Assembly: GCA_023705905.1 (NCBI GenBank)
Contig: BPTK01000002.1
Span: 1-36,262, forward strand
Length of the DNA: 36,262 nucleotides
Reading direction: 5' to 3'
DNA from: Candidatus Heimdallarchaeota archaeon
Lineage (GTDB): Archaea > Asgardarchaeota > Heimdallarchaeia > Heimdallarchaeales > Heimdallarchaeaceae
Each line of letters starts with the position of its first letter. Position 1 is the stretch's first letter. The translations under genes and the position numbers were made by a program. Positions 8,954 to 16,141 of the stretch are shown piece by piece. The notes below the pieces were generated by a model. That model was not told the DNA's origin. It did no database searches and saw only the letters and a list, made by a program, of their open reading frames with translations.

Positions 8954-9062
8954 TCGCTCTAACAGGTAATATTTTCATGCCACCAACGAGCGTCCACCCT
9001 CATTTTTGTTACTCATAAAACAATAAAAACCCCAAAGAAATAGTATCCTAGGAATTGATTAA

Positions 9063-10052
9063 TTGTTCAAATCAAAGAAAATCTGGAAACCCCAAGTATA
9101 TCAAGGCAAAAGGAAGATGAAGGGATATTTTGAGGGCTGGTACTTTAAGATTGTAGATGAAGAGGAAAAGTTTGTCTTTGCAATCATTCCAGGTGTTTCA
9201 TTTGAGAAAGATGGAAAAGCTCATTGTTTTATCCAGTTCTTTGATGGAAAAAAGGCTGTCATGCACAATATAAAATATGATATTTCAGAATTCCAATACT
9301 CAAAGAAACGCTTTAAGGTAAGGATTGGCAACAATATATTCACTTCCAATAAATTTACCTTAAATATTGATTCGGAAGGTATTCAGGTTGAAGGAACTGT
9401 TGAAATTGGTGATCTTGCTCCTTGGCCAATAACATTATTCAGTCCGGGTGCAATGGGTCCTTATAGATTTGTACCCTTAATGGAATGTTACCATGGTGTT
9501 CTTAGTTTTGATCATGAACTTGAAGGAAAATTAGAGATTAATGGAGAAATTGTTGATTTTACTAATGGGAGAGGATACATTGAGAAAGATTATGGGAAGA
9601 GTTTTCCAAGTTATTATTTGTGGATGCAATCAAATCACTTCTCAACTAAAAGTACTTCAATCATGGTTTCACTAGCCAATATACCTTGGCTAAGAAGTTC
9701 TTTTGATGGTTTCATTGTGGGTTTTCTGAATAACGGAAAGTTGTATAAATTTGCTACTTATACAGGAGCCAAACTAACAAAATTGAAAATTAGTGAAAAT
9801 ATAATTACTGTTCATTTTAGTGATAAGAAACATAGACTTGAAGTTGATGCTCATAAAACAGAGGGAGTAGACTTGCTTTCTCCCAAGGAAGGATCAATGA
9901 CTGGAAGAATCTTAGAAAGCATAACAGCCGAACTCAACGTTAAACTGATAAAATTTGTAGATAGTAAAGAAAAAGTAATTTTTGAAGGTAAAGGTAGAAA
10001 TGCTGGATTAGACATTTGGGGAAAAGTAGAAAAAATTGAAGAAATAGATTGA
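9063..10052 (+). CDS. Tocopherol cyclase-family (lipocalin-like) protein
   Basis: The 329-aa protein carries the signature of plant and cyanobacterial tocopherol cyclase: 'YFEGWYFKIV' near residue 23, followed by 'FAIIPGVSF' and 'HCFIQFFDG', and later 'GYIEKDYGKSFPSYYLWMQ', which corresponds to the family's 'EKNWGxxFP' block. In plants the enzyme closes the chromanol ring of vitamin E. Archaea do not make tocopherol, so the substrate here is probably another prenyl-quinol or lipid, or the protein is a lipid binder; this is inference. No signal peptide is seen. The start is TTG at 9063; the next Met (codon 19) would cut into the conserved N-terminus. It is divergent from hyuA and convergent with the aldo/keto reductase. 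Confidence 0.8.
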   Translation: MFKSKKIWKPQVYQGKRKMKGYFEGWYFKIVDEEEKFVFAIIPGVSFEKDGKAHCFIQFFDGKKAVMHNIKYDISEFQYSKKRFKVRIGNNIFTSNKFTLNIDSEGIQVEGTVEIGDLAPWPITLFSPGAMGPYRFVPLMECYHGVLSFDHELEGKLEINGEIVDFTNGRGYIEKDYGKSFPSYYLWMQSNHFSTKSTSIMVSLANIPWLRSSFDGFIVGFLNNGKLYKFATYTGAKLTKLKISENIITVHFSDKKHRLEVDAHKTEGVDLLSPKEGSMTGRILESITAELNVKLIKFVDSKEKVIFEGKGRNAGLDIWGKVEKIEEID

Positions 10053-10054
10053 AG

Positions 10055-11038
10055 TTATCGGATGGTTTCGTAATCTTGTATCCAATCAGCTACTTCGTCT
10101 AATCTTTGAATTTCGTCTTCATCTAATTTTACTTCTAAAGCACCTACATTTTCTTCTAACTGTTCCACACTATTAGCTCCTATTATTGGTGCTGTGATGA
10201 AATCTTTTGATATTACCCACGCTAAAGCTACTTGATGCATTTTGACTTCTTTAGAATCAGCAATCTCTTTTACTGTTTCATGTATTTTCCATCTCTTTTC
10301 AGAGAAATATCTTTTTTGAGATCCTTCACTTCTGGGTGTGTCAGGTAAATCGCCATCACGAGAGTATCTGTCAGTTAAGAAACCTCCAGCTAATGGACTG
10401 TAAGGTATTACACCCAAACCGTATTTCTTAATCACGTGGTACATTTGATGTTCAACAAGCATTCTTCTAACAATACTATATGGAGGTTGAACTGTTTCAA
10501 AACGTGCATATCCATTTTTTTCACTTACCCAGAACGATTCTACTAGCATCCATGGATGGATGTTGGAAGCACCTAGATAATTTATTACGCCTTTATCTAC
10601 AAGCAAATTGAGTGTATGTAGGGTTTCTTCTATTGGTGTATCATTGTCAAAACTATGAATTTGATAAAGATCAACCCAGTCAGTTTGCAGTCTTTTTAGA
10701 CTTGCCGCAATTGCTTGATGAACGTGTCTTCGAGACAATCCTCGATCATTAATATCATCTGACATCGAGCCACGAAGTTTAGTAGCGAGTACTAAATCAG
10801 TTCTTGTTCCCCTATCTTTCAACCAGCGCCCAATTATCTCTTCAGTTTTTCCTGTATAACTATTATCTGCCCAGTAACTGTAAACATCAGCTGTGTCAAA
10901 ACAATTGATACCTAACTCTAGAGCTCTATCCATGATTTTGAAGGATTCTTCCTCTTCTACTCTCCAACCCATCTGCATAGTGCCAAGAATTAGTGGGGCT
11001 ATCTTTATTCCTGTCGTGCCTAATCTTACGTATTCCAT
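10055..11038 (-). CDS. Aldo/keto reductase
   Basis: NAD(P)H-dependent oxidoreductase with a TIM-barrel fold. The catalytic tetrad is visible: Asp and Tyr in 'CFDTADVYSYW', Lys in 'VLATKLRGS' and His in 'LYQIHSFD'. The C-terminal cofactor-binding segment 'APIIGANSVEQLEENV' is also typical. The ATG at 11038 (MEYVRLGTTGIKI) is chosen over the track's upstream start because homologues begin there and the 14 extra residues overlap the end of the tag gene. The length is then 327 aa. It lies 38 bp downstream of the DNA glycosylase gene on the same strand and may be co-transcribed with it. The substrate is unknown. Confidence 0.93.
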   Translation of the reverse strand: MEYVRLGTTGIKIAPLILGTMQMGWRVEEEESFKIMDRALELGINCFDTADVYSYWADNSYTGKTEEIIGRWLKDRGTRTDLVLATKLRGSMSDDINDRGLSRRHVHQAIAASLKRLQTDWVDLYQIHSFDNDTPIEETLHTLNLLVDKGVINYLGASNIHPWMLVESFWVSEKNGYARFETVQPPYSIVRRMLVEHQMYHVIKKYGLGVIPYSPLAGGFLTDRYSRDGDLPDTPRSEGSQKRYFSEKRWKIHETVKEIADSKEVKMHQVALAWVISKDFITAPIIGANSVEQLEENVGALEVKLDEDEIQRLDEVADWIQDYETIR

Positions 11039-11076
11039 AGCATATGATACGTGACGGTAAAATAAAAGAATTAGCT

Positions 11077-11655
11077 TCAATCAACATTTTTCGATGCGAT
11101 TTCTTCATACTTGAAACAGTAAGTCATATGGTCATTTACCATTCCTACAGCTTGCATAAACGCATAGATTATAGTGCTACCCACGAAATTCATACCTCGT
11201 TTCTTCAAATCCTTAGAAATTTTATCAGAAAGTTCAGTTTTAGCAGGTACTTCTTTCCAAGTTTTGAAACCATTGTTTATCGGTTTATTGTCAACAAAAG
11301 CCCAGAGATATTTATCAAAGGAACCGAACTCTTCGCGAATAGCTAGGAAGGCTTTTGCGTTTTGAACAGCTGAACGCACCTTCAATTTATTTCTAACAAT
11401 GCCTTCATCACTTAGTAGCCTCTCAATATCCTTCTCTACATATTTTGCAACTTTGTTAAAGTCAAAACCATCTAGAGCCTTTCTATAGTTCTTTCTTTTG
11501 TTAAGGATAGTATTCCAATTCAAACCAGCTTGTGCTCCTTCTAAGATTATAAATTCAAAAAGAACTTGATCATCATGAACAGGAGTGCCCCACTCTTTAT
11601 CGTGATACTCTCTTGAAAGCTCACTTTTATCTCCCCAACATCTTTTTACATCCAT
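11077..11655 (-). CDS. tag: DNA-3-methyladenine glycosylase I
   Basis: Base-excision repair enzyme that removes 3-methyladenine from DNA. The zinc-snap residues of E. coli Tag are all present: Cys in 'RCWGD' and His in 'EYHDKEWG' near the N-terminus, and His and Cys in 'NDHMTYCF' near the C-terminus. The helix-hairpin core includes 'AGLNWNTILNKRKNYRKAL' with the conserved Trp, and 'GMNFVGSTIIYAFMQAVG'. The ATG at 11655 (MDVKRCWGD) is preferred to the GTG three codons upstream because it puts the Cys-Trp motif at the usual distance from the N-terminus. The protein is 192 aa. The Tag family is largely bacterial, so gene transfer is plausible. Confidence 0.95.
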   Translation of the reverse strand: MDVKRCWGDKSELSREYHDKEWGTPVHDDQVLFEFIILEGAQAGLNWNTILNKRKNYRKALDGFDFNKVAKYVEKDIERLLSDEGIVRNKLKVRSAVQNAKAFLAIREEFGSFDKYLWAFVDNKPINNGFKTWKEVPAKTELSDKISKDLKKRGMNFVGSTIIYAFMQAVGMVNDHMTYCFKYEEIASKNVD

Positions 11656-11715
11656 AATTATCACCTAATAAATTTAGAGTTTTAAAATTGTTTATCTTTT
11701 CTGTAGAACAAAAAA

Positions 11716-11976
11716 TTAGCTCTTGGAATTGGCTTCCGGTTTAGCAAACTTTTCACGTACTGATTGGAAAACTTTCGAGATAAGTGAATTTGTATCGTCA
11801 TTTACAGCATCTTTAATCACGTTATCTCTATTTACATGAAGTAATCGATGTTCTCCTAAACAGTGTGGATGTAACATGACTTTACATTTGTTACATACAG
11901 CAAAACTTGCTCCACATGTTTTTTTCGCTTGTCCTATGGGTTTTCCACAGTGTCCACATTTGCCGAATATAGCCAT
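11716..11976 (-). CDS. Small Cys/His-rich zinc-binding protein
   Basis: The 86-aa protein starts at the ATG at 11976 (MAIFGKCGHCG); the longer 157-aa track ORF runs back into the TnpB remnant and is not credible. The N-terminal half has paired metal ligands: CxxC (CGHC), a lone Cys in 'KKTCGAS', CxxC (CNKC), then 'HPHCLGEH', a spacing reminiscent of treble-clef/LIM/PHD-like two-zinc fingers. The C-terminal half is polar and helical with no recognised domain, ending in charged residues. The role may be protein or nucleic-acid binding, but this is inference. The left inverted repeat of the neighbouring TnpB relic begins 38 bp upstream of the start and could affect its promoter. Confidence 0.7.
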   Translation of the reverse strand: MAIFGKCGHCGKPIGQAKKTCGASFAVCNKCKVMLHPHCLGEHRLLHVNRDNVIKDAVNDDTNSLISKVFQSVREKFAKPEANSKS

Positions 11977-12013
11977 AATTGACTTCGCGATATAGACACT
12001 TATGAAGATATTC

Positions 12014-12534
12014 TCTGTAACTCTGTAATAAACACAACTTACTAAACAAGTAGGGGAAACTTGAGGGTTTTTAATAGGAAAATACCCACAAACTATTGAT
12101 GGTAGAAGTGTTACGCGCAGAAGTGATGGAAACAACAGGTAAGGTTGCGAAAAAAGACCACTCAACTCTTTGTGATTGTGCCCTTTCATAAATTGATCAA
12201 ATTGCTGGAGTATGAAGCTGCAGAAGTAGGGATACAGGTGGAATTAGTAGATGAAAGTTACACCTCTAAATGCAGTTTCCTCGATAATGAGTTTCCCCAA
12301 AAATGCTCAAGGTACAAAGGGAAAAGAATCCAACGAGGATTGTTCCGTTCTGCACAAGGACAGTTGATCAATGCTGATGTCAATGCAGCGTTCAATATTT
12401 TACTTAAAAGCGATCCGCAAGCATTACCCAAACGTGATGTGGGCGGGGTAGGAGGGTACGTGATGTACCCACTCAGAGTGAGCTATCCAGCGATGAAACT
12501 CTAAGAAAGGTTGCAGTAACTACAGAGTTACAGA
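12014..12534. mobile_element. Relic element: TnpB remnant between 14-bp perfect inverted repeats
   Basis: TCTGTAACTCTGTA at 12014-12027 recurs as its exact reverse complement at 12521-12534. The 521-bp interval holds only the C-terminal end of a tnpB. The right end also forms a short hairpin, GTAACT-ACAG-AGTTAC (12516-12531), twelve bases after the tnpB stop, in the position where IS200/IS605 elements carry subterminal hairpins. Long terminal inverted repeats are not a feature of intact IS200/IS605 elements, so this is either a non-autonomous derivative or a relic. No tnpA is present. Confidence 0.55.
12145..12504 (+). pseudogene. tnpB: C-terminal fragment of a TnpB (IS200/IS605 OrfB) nuclease
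   Basis: About 115 residues match the end of TnpB: a helix resembling 'NFVxIPFYKLI' (here 'VIVPFHKLIKLLEYEAAEVGI'), the block 'DESYTSKCSFLDNE', the basic 'YKGKRIQRGLFRSAQG', and the RuvC-III motif 'INADVNAAFNIL' with its catalytic Asp. The tail 'GGVGGYVMYPLRV' matches the usual C-terminus. Intact TnpB is about 350-400 aa; the N-terminal two-thirds, including RuvC-I and RuvC-II, are absent. The frame has a stop (TGA) at 12124-12126, seven codons before the TTG that opens the track ORF, and no ATG start. It cannot be an active nuclease. Confidence 0.85.
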
Positions 12535-12596
12535 AAATCACATCATGAAGCTAACTTATTAGGAGAAAGGGCAAAAGCTAAGATTGTACAACTTGT

Positions 12597-13703
12597 TTAA
12601 CATTTCTTGAATCTTTTTCTGTACCAAAACGAAACAGGAAATATAACAAAAATAATGAAAAATGTATAACCACTTGCACCGTCAATTAAGTTGTATTTTA
12701 TTTCTAAAATCTCCAATCCACCACTTTTATCTGCAACATAAATTAGATTGTCACGTAAACACAACCCTAAAGCTTGTCCCCCATCAAAATAATGACCTAA
12801 TTCAATTGGTTGAGAGAAATTTGAGAAATCTATTATTTTCAATCCTCCTGTTACAGCAGCTTCATACACTAAACTATCTTCTATAATTATGTGTGATGAT
12901 GAACCCACATCGTTATAGGAACTCGAAAAATAAGGAGAAGAAGGATTTTCATAGTTTATGATTTCAAAATTATACTCCCATGTTGAGTAAAAAACTAAAC
13001 TCTCATTCACACAGATATCCATGACTGTTCCAAGAGTTGTATAAGTGGAGATGTGAGAAGGAGTGGTGGGATCTGTTATATCCAGCAGTGTTAAAGAAGT
13101 ATGAGAGCCATTTATTATTGAACCAATAAAACAAAGATTTTCTTTGATAACCAGTGTTCGCACATCACCTATGTCTGTATAATTTCCTATTTTGACAGGG
13201 GTGGCGGAGGTGCTAACATCGATGATTTCCAAACCATTGCTACCATCAGCAATGTAAACGAGATTATTGTCATAGATTATACCTTGCGAATAAGTACGGT
13301 CATCGTTGTAACGACCCACTTCTAGGGGATTAGTTGGATCGCTAATATCAAAAATATACAGACCTTGGAATAAACTTGTAACATAGGCTTTGTTCGAATC
13401 CATATCTAAATCAAAAAAGTATGAGTTTGGAATGCTTACAAAAGCTAGTTCAACGGGATTAGATGGGGAAGTAACATCAATAATATGAAAACCTGTAAAA
13501 TCATCAGTAAGGTAAGCAATATCATCAATTACTTCAACACACACTGCACTTCCTCCGGTTAGTATCTGGCCAATTTCTGTAATTTCAACAGATTCATAAT
13601 TACTTGTAGCTAAAACTAAATTTGAGGAAATAGAAAACAGAGTAATAAGAATAAATGCAGTGATGAAGGATAGAATTTGGTCTCTAACAAGATGAAATCT
13701 CAT
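12597..13703 (-). CDS. Secreted, membrane-anchored LVIVD-repeat beta-propeller protein
   Basis: The 368-aa surface protein has a signal peptide or anchor ('ILSFITAFILITLFSISSNLVLA'). Seven or so repeats of about 40-45 residues follow, built around patterns such as 'AYLTDDFTGFHIIDVTSPSNP' and 'VYIADGSNGLEIIDVS', which are LVIVD repeats forming a bladed propeller. Near the C-terminus is a membrane helix 'YTFFIIFVIFPVSFWY' followed by RKRFKK. This topology displays the propeller outside the cell. The ATG at 13703 is used instead of a TTG six codons upstream; a TATA-like box lies 26 bp before it. Ligand and function are unknown. The gene is monocistronic, downstream of a transporter on the same strand. 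Confidence 0.85.
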   Translation of the reverse strand: MRFHLVRDQILSFITAFILITLFSISSNLVLATSNYESVEITEIGQILTGGSAVCVEVIDDIAYLTDDFTGFHIIDVTSPSNPVELAFVSIPNSYFFDLDMDSNKAYVTSLFQGLYIFDISDPTNPLEVGRYNDDRTYSQGIIYDNNLVYIADGSNGLEIIDVSTSATPVKIGNYTDIGDVRTLVIKENLCFIGSIINGSHTSLTLLDITDPTTPSHISTYTTLGTVMDICVNESLVFYSTWEYNFEIINYENPSSPYFSSSYNDVGSSSHIIIEDSLVYEAAVTGGLKIIDFSNFSQPIELGHYFDGGQALGLCLRDNLIYVADKSGGLEILEIKYNLIDGASGYTFFIIFVIFPVSFWYRKRFKKC

Positions 13704-13724
13704 GAGAAGTTGGGGTTTCAAACA

Positions 13725-13732
13725 CTTATAAC
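13725..13732 (-). promoter_or_regulatory. TATA-like box for the LVIVD protein gene
   Basis: On the minus strand GTTATAAG lies 22-29 bp before the ATG at 13703, the usual spacing for a leaderless archaeal message. Confidence 0.45.
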
Positions 13733-13784
13733 GTTTATATGAAAAGGGGGAAAAAAAACAAGAAAAAAGAAAGAACTTGATGAA

Positions 13785-15227
13785 TTACAAGTCCATTTCT
13801 TTTAGTTTTACCTTAATGTCAGCTACTTTCTCCTTATTCAAAGTATTAAGTTTCCAGAAAACAAGTGCTCCAATTATAACTAGTATAGCTGGAATTAGTG
13901 CTAAATGGAAATTGATTCCCCATAGAGCTAGGTCTGTCTGAGTAGCTGCGTTAGGATCTGAATCGAAACCTGTTAGCTCATGTAGAGCCCAGAAGGATAG
14001 AGCTTGGACAGCAAAGGATAATCGTCCGAAAAATGCTCGAAAACCTAAGAATATCCCATCATTTCTTTTTCCTGTTTTCACAACTATTTCATCTATTGAA
14101 TCAGCCATAGCTGGAGTCATGATAAGCCAAAAGCCACCGAAACTCATTCCCCAAAATACCAAAGCGATAATGAATCCAATTTGACTACGAAGGAAAATCA
14201 TTGGGATGAAACTTGCACCAATTAGTAGGGCAGCTATCGTAATCATCTTTTGATTGTTTTGAACCCTTTTTATGAAGTATAGCCAGATTGGAATTGAGAT
14301 TAAAGCTCCTGCTAGCATGGCAGCAAAAATAGGTGTTGTTTTTGACACATCACCTAAGAAATATTTTCCAACGTAGTGAATACTTCCTGTTAGTGACATG
14401 GTAGCAGCTTGATAGAAGAAGAAAAGTAGAATAAAGGCAACGAAGTTTCTATGGGTAAAAGCTTTTCTTAACTGTTTGAAGAATCCTTCCTTTTCCTCAG
14501 TTTCAACGCTTTTCATGTACCGTTCAATCATTCTAGGAGTTTCTTTTACTCCAGGTATCATTGCAAAGATTAGTATAAAACCTGCAATAGAAAACACCCA
14601 GCCATTAGTGACAAAAGTAGACGAAGTACCATAGTCAACTATGAATGTGGGAAGCAAAGCTCCAGCGGCAATACCGAAAACCCCAATTACGATTGCAATG
14701 CTTGCAGCTTTGTTACGAACCTTATGACTTCTAAATTTATCAACAAAGGTACTCTGATAATTAACCTCCCAGATAGAGTAAAGGGTATCATACAAACATA
14801 TAGTCAACACCATCCAAGTAAAAACTGCACCTTGACTTGATCTTATAGAGGTAGGGACAGCAAATATGAGAACAAAGGAAAAGACCCAGACAAGTGCTCC
14901 AAAAATAATCCATGGAAAACGTCTTCCAAGTTTTTTGGAAAGAAAAGTTGGTTTCTCTGTAAGAAAACCAATAATAGGATCATTTACTGCATTCCAAATG
15001 GAGTAAATAACAATAGCAAGAGTAACCATCCATGTCGCCAAACCAAGTTCTGTCTCGAAATAAAAGAAAACAAGAGCACCAAAAGCACCAGTAAAGAATT
15101 CAGCTTGGAACTTTCCAATACCATATGAAGCCATTATCCCAGTAGATCGCAGATTAGACTTTGGTGAAGTATCAGATGATTCTTCATCAAAAGATGTGGA
15201 TTTAACAGAATCGTTTTCATTAACCAT
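13785..15227 (-). CDS. GPH-family (MelB-like) cation-coupled symporter
   Basis: A twelve-helix transporter of the glycoside-pentoside-hexuronide:cation symporter branch of the major facilitator superfamily. Family marks include 'YSIWNAVNDPIIGFLTE' in helix 2 and 'LGRRFPWIIFGALVW' in the helix 2-3 loop and helix 3. The N-terminal ~30 residues are a polar Ser/Asp-rich tail before the first helix. The start is the ATG at 15227 (MVNENDS); the track's start is a TTG three codons earlier. The length of about 480 aa is typical. The substrate is probably a sugar or a similar small organic solute, but no sugar-metabolism genes are adjacent. It is monocistronic; the tRNA-Phe gene lies just upstream on the same strand. 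Confidence 0.88.
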   Translation of the reverse strand: MVNENDSVKSTSFDEESSDTSPKSNLRSTGIMASYGIGKFQAEFFTGAFGALVFFYFETELGLATWMVTLAIVIYSIWNAVNDPIIGFLTEKPTFLSKKLGRRFPWIIFGALVWVFSFVLIFAVPTSIRSSQGAVFTWMVLTICLYDTLYSIWEVNYQSTFVDKFRSHKVRNKAASIAIVIGVFGIAAGALLPTFIVDYGTSSTFVTNGWVFSIAGFILIFAMIPGVKETPRMIERYMKSVETEEKEGFFKQLRKAFTHRNFVAFILLFFFYQAATMSLTGSIHYVGKYFLGDVSKTTPIFAAMLAGALISIPIWLYFIKRVQNNQKMITIAALLIGASFIPMIFLRSQIGFIIALVFWGMSFGGFWLIMTPAMADSIDEIVVKTGKRNDGIFLGFRAFFGRLSFAVQALSFWALHELTGFDSDPNAATQTDLALWGINFHLALIPAILVIIGALVFWKLNTLNKEKVADIKVKLKEMDL

Positions 15228-15293
15228 GGTTTTCAAAAGATATAGTTTTTAAAAAAGCTTCTGCAAAAAATAAAGGTTTAAAAGAAAAAGGAA

Positions 15294-15401
15294 TGGTGCC
15301 CAGAGCGTGATTATCAACTTTCAGAACGCATCTGAAATGGTTCTTGAACACGCGACAACAGGATCTTCAGTCCTGCGCTCTCCCAGCTAAGCTATCTAGG
15401 C
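15294..15401 (-). tRNA. tRNA-Phe(GAA) with an intron in the T-loop
   Basis: On the minus strand every arm can be drawn. The acceptor is GCCTAGA/TCTGGGC (7 bp, one G-T). The D-stem is GCTT/GAGC with loop AGCTGGGA. The anticodon stem CAGGA/TCCTG encloses loop CTGAAGA, giving anticodon GAA (Phe). The variable loop is TTGTC and the T-stem GCGTG/CACGC. The discriminator is A, followed by a genome-encoded CCA (15294-15296). Instead of 7 nt the T-loop region is 39 nt (15310-15348), beginning with the normal TTCAA. Removing about 32 nt restores a standard tRNA. The rest of the 15228-15558 gap holds only this gene and the promoter of the next one. Confidence 0.88.
15312..15343 (-). other. Putative ~32-nt intron in the tRNA-Phe T-loop
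   Basis: The insert folds into a 7-bp hairpin (TTTCAGA/TCTGAAA, loop TGCGT). A 4-bp helix TCAA/TTGA spans the exon-intron boundary, with unpaired GAA and TAA on opposite strands, resembling a bulge-helix-bulge recognised by the archaeal splicing endonuclease. The exact cut sites are ambiguous by one or two nucleotides; the coordinates assume a mature loop TTCAA+AT. Confidence 0.7.
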
Positions 15402-15534
15402 AACATTGTTCTATCTTTTGTTCTTAACAGTTCCATTAAAAGTTTTTTGTTCTATTTCCCTTTCTATTTACTATTATTATGTTGTATTTTCACTCTAGGT
15501 TAATTTTTTACAAATATTAACGTTTAATAGAGCC

Positions 15535-15552
15535 CAAGTTCTTTTCAACTTG
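15535..15552. promoter_or_regulatory. Palindrome at the start of the winged-helix/zinc-ribbon gene
   Basis: CAAGTT-cttttc-AACTTG is a perfect 6+6 inverted repeat ending 6 bp before the ATG at 15559. A TATA-like GTTTAATA lies at about 15522-15529, so the palindrome would cover the transcription start, a classic repressor position. Autoregulation is inference. Confidence 0.4.
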
Positions 15553-15558
15553 AGAATT

Positions 15559-16119
15559 ATGTCACAAAATCGCTATTATTCTAAGAAAGATTACAAAGGA
15601 GATTATTCTGCTTTTGGTACAGCAGCTGTATTCATTGTTATAGGTATTTTATCTTTAGTGTTTCAACGCTATAGTATAGCTTTCATAGGTTTGGCTAGTT
15701 GGGGTTATTGGTTTTTTATTCCAGCTTTTTTCACTCTAATTGGTGCTATCAGTCATGTAGACTCTGATCGTCGTATGAGAAATAATGTTGCAAATGCTGT
15801 CCAAAATCGAGGAGACAGTGCAGTTAAACTTGAAGTTTTAGCTGAAGAAACTGGTATTAAACCTAAGAATGTTCTTCGCGTTCTTGTTGATTTGCGTAAT
15901 GCTAATCAAGTTAAGTATCGTTATGATACAGAATCAGGCGAGATCATGCTTGGTGAAACAATTAAGTATGAAAAAGCGCCAGAATTTACAGAACCCATCT
16001 CTCAGAAACAATTGGATGTTATTTATCCTTCTGGTGAGGTTAACTTCTGCCCCTATTGTGGTCATAAGGCTAGTGTAGGTATGCAATTTTGTGAGAATTG
16101 TGGTTCAAAGTTATCATAA
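15559..16119 (+). CDS. Membrane-tethered winged-helix protein with C-terminal zinc ribbon
   Basis: A 186-aa protein with three parts. Residues ~18-62 hold two membrane helices ('FGTAAVFIVIGILSLVF' and 'YWFFIPAFFTLIGAI'). Residues ~75-130 look like a winged helix-turn-helix ('LEVLAEETGIKPKNVLRVLVDLRNA', then a beta wing 'KYRYDTESGEIML'). The C-terminus is a zinc ribbon with CPYC and CENC pairs. The ATG at 15559 is used, three codons inside the track ORF, because the first codon there is TTG and lies in the palindrome. Such an arrangement could sense or regulate from the membrane, or the wHTH may bind protein. The family is not known to me. Confidence 0.75.
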   Translation: MSQNRYYSKKDYKGDYSAFGTAAVFIVIGILSLVFQRYSIAFIGLASWGYWFFIPAFFTLIGAISHVDSDRRMRNNVANAVQNRGDSAVKLEVLAEETGIKPKNVLRVLVDLRNANQVKYRYDTESGEIMLGETIKYEKAPEFTEPISQKQLDVIYPSGEVNFCPYCGHKASVGMQFCENCGSKLS

Positions 16120-16141
16120 TAACGCTTATTTTCTTTTTTCT

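Noticed and set aside
8975-8977. TGA before the small Cys/His ORF read as selenocysteine or pyrrolysine
   Set aside because: No SECIS-like hairpin or homologue supports recoding, and TGA is not the pyrrolysine codon. A nonsense codon or a GTG start downstream is simpler.
11977-12189. N-terminal extension of the zinc protein to 157 aa in the track
   Set aside because: The extra residues run across the inverted repeat into the antisense of tnpB. The compact Cys/His protein starts at an ATG at 11976.
12145-12504. Intact small TnpB-like nuclease
   Set aside because: RuvC-I and RuvC-II are missing, the ORF opens at a TTG, and a stop in the same frame lies seven codons upstream. It is a remnant.
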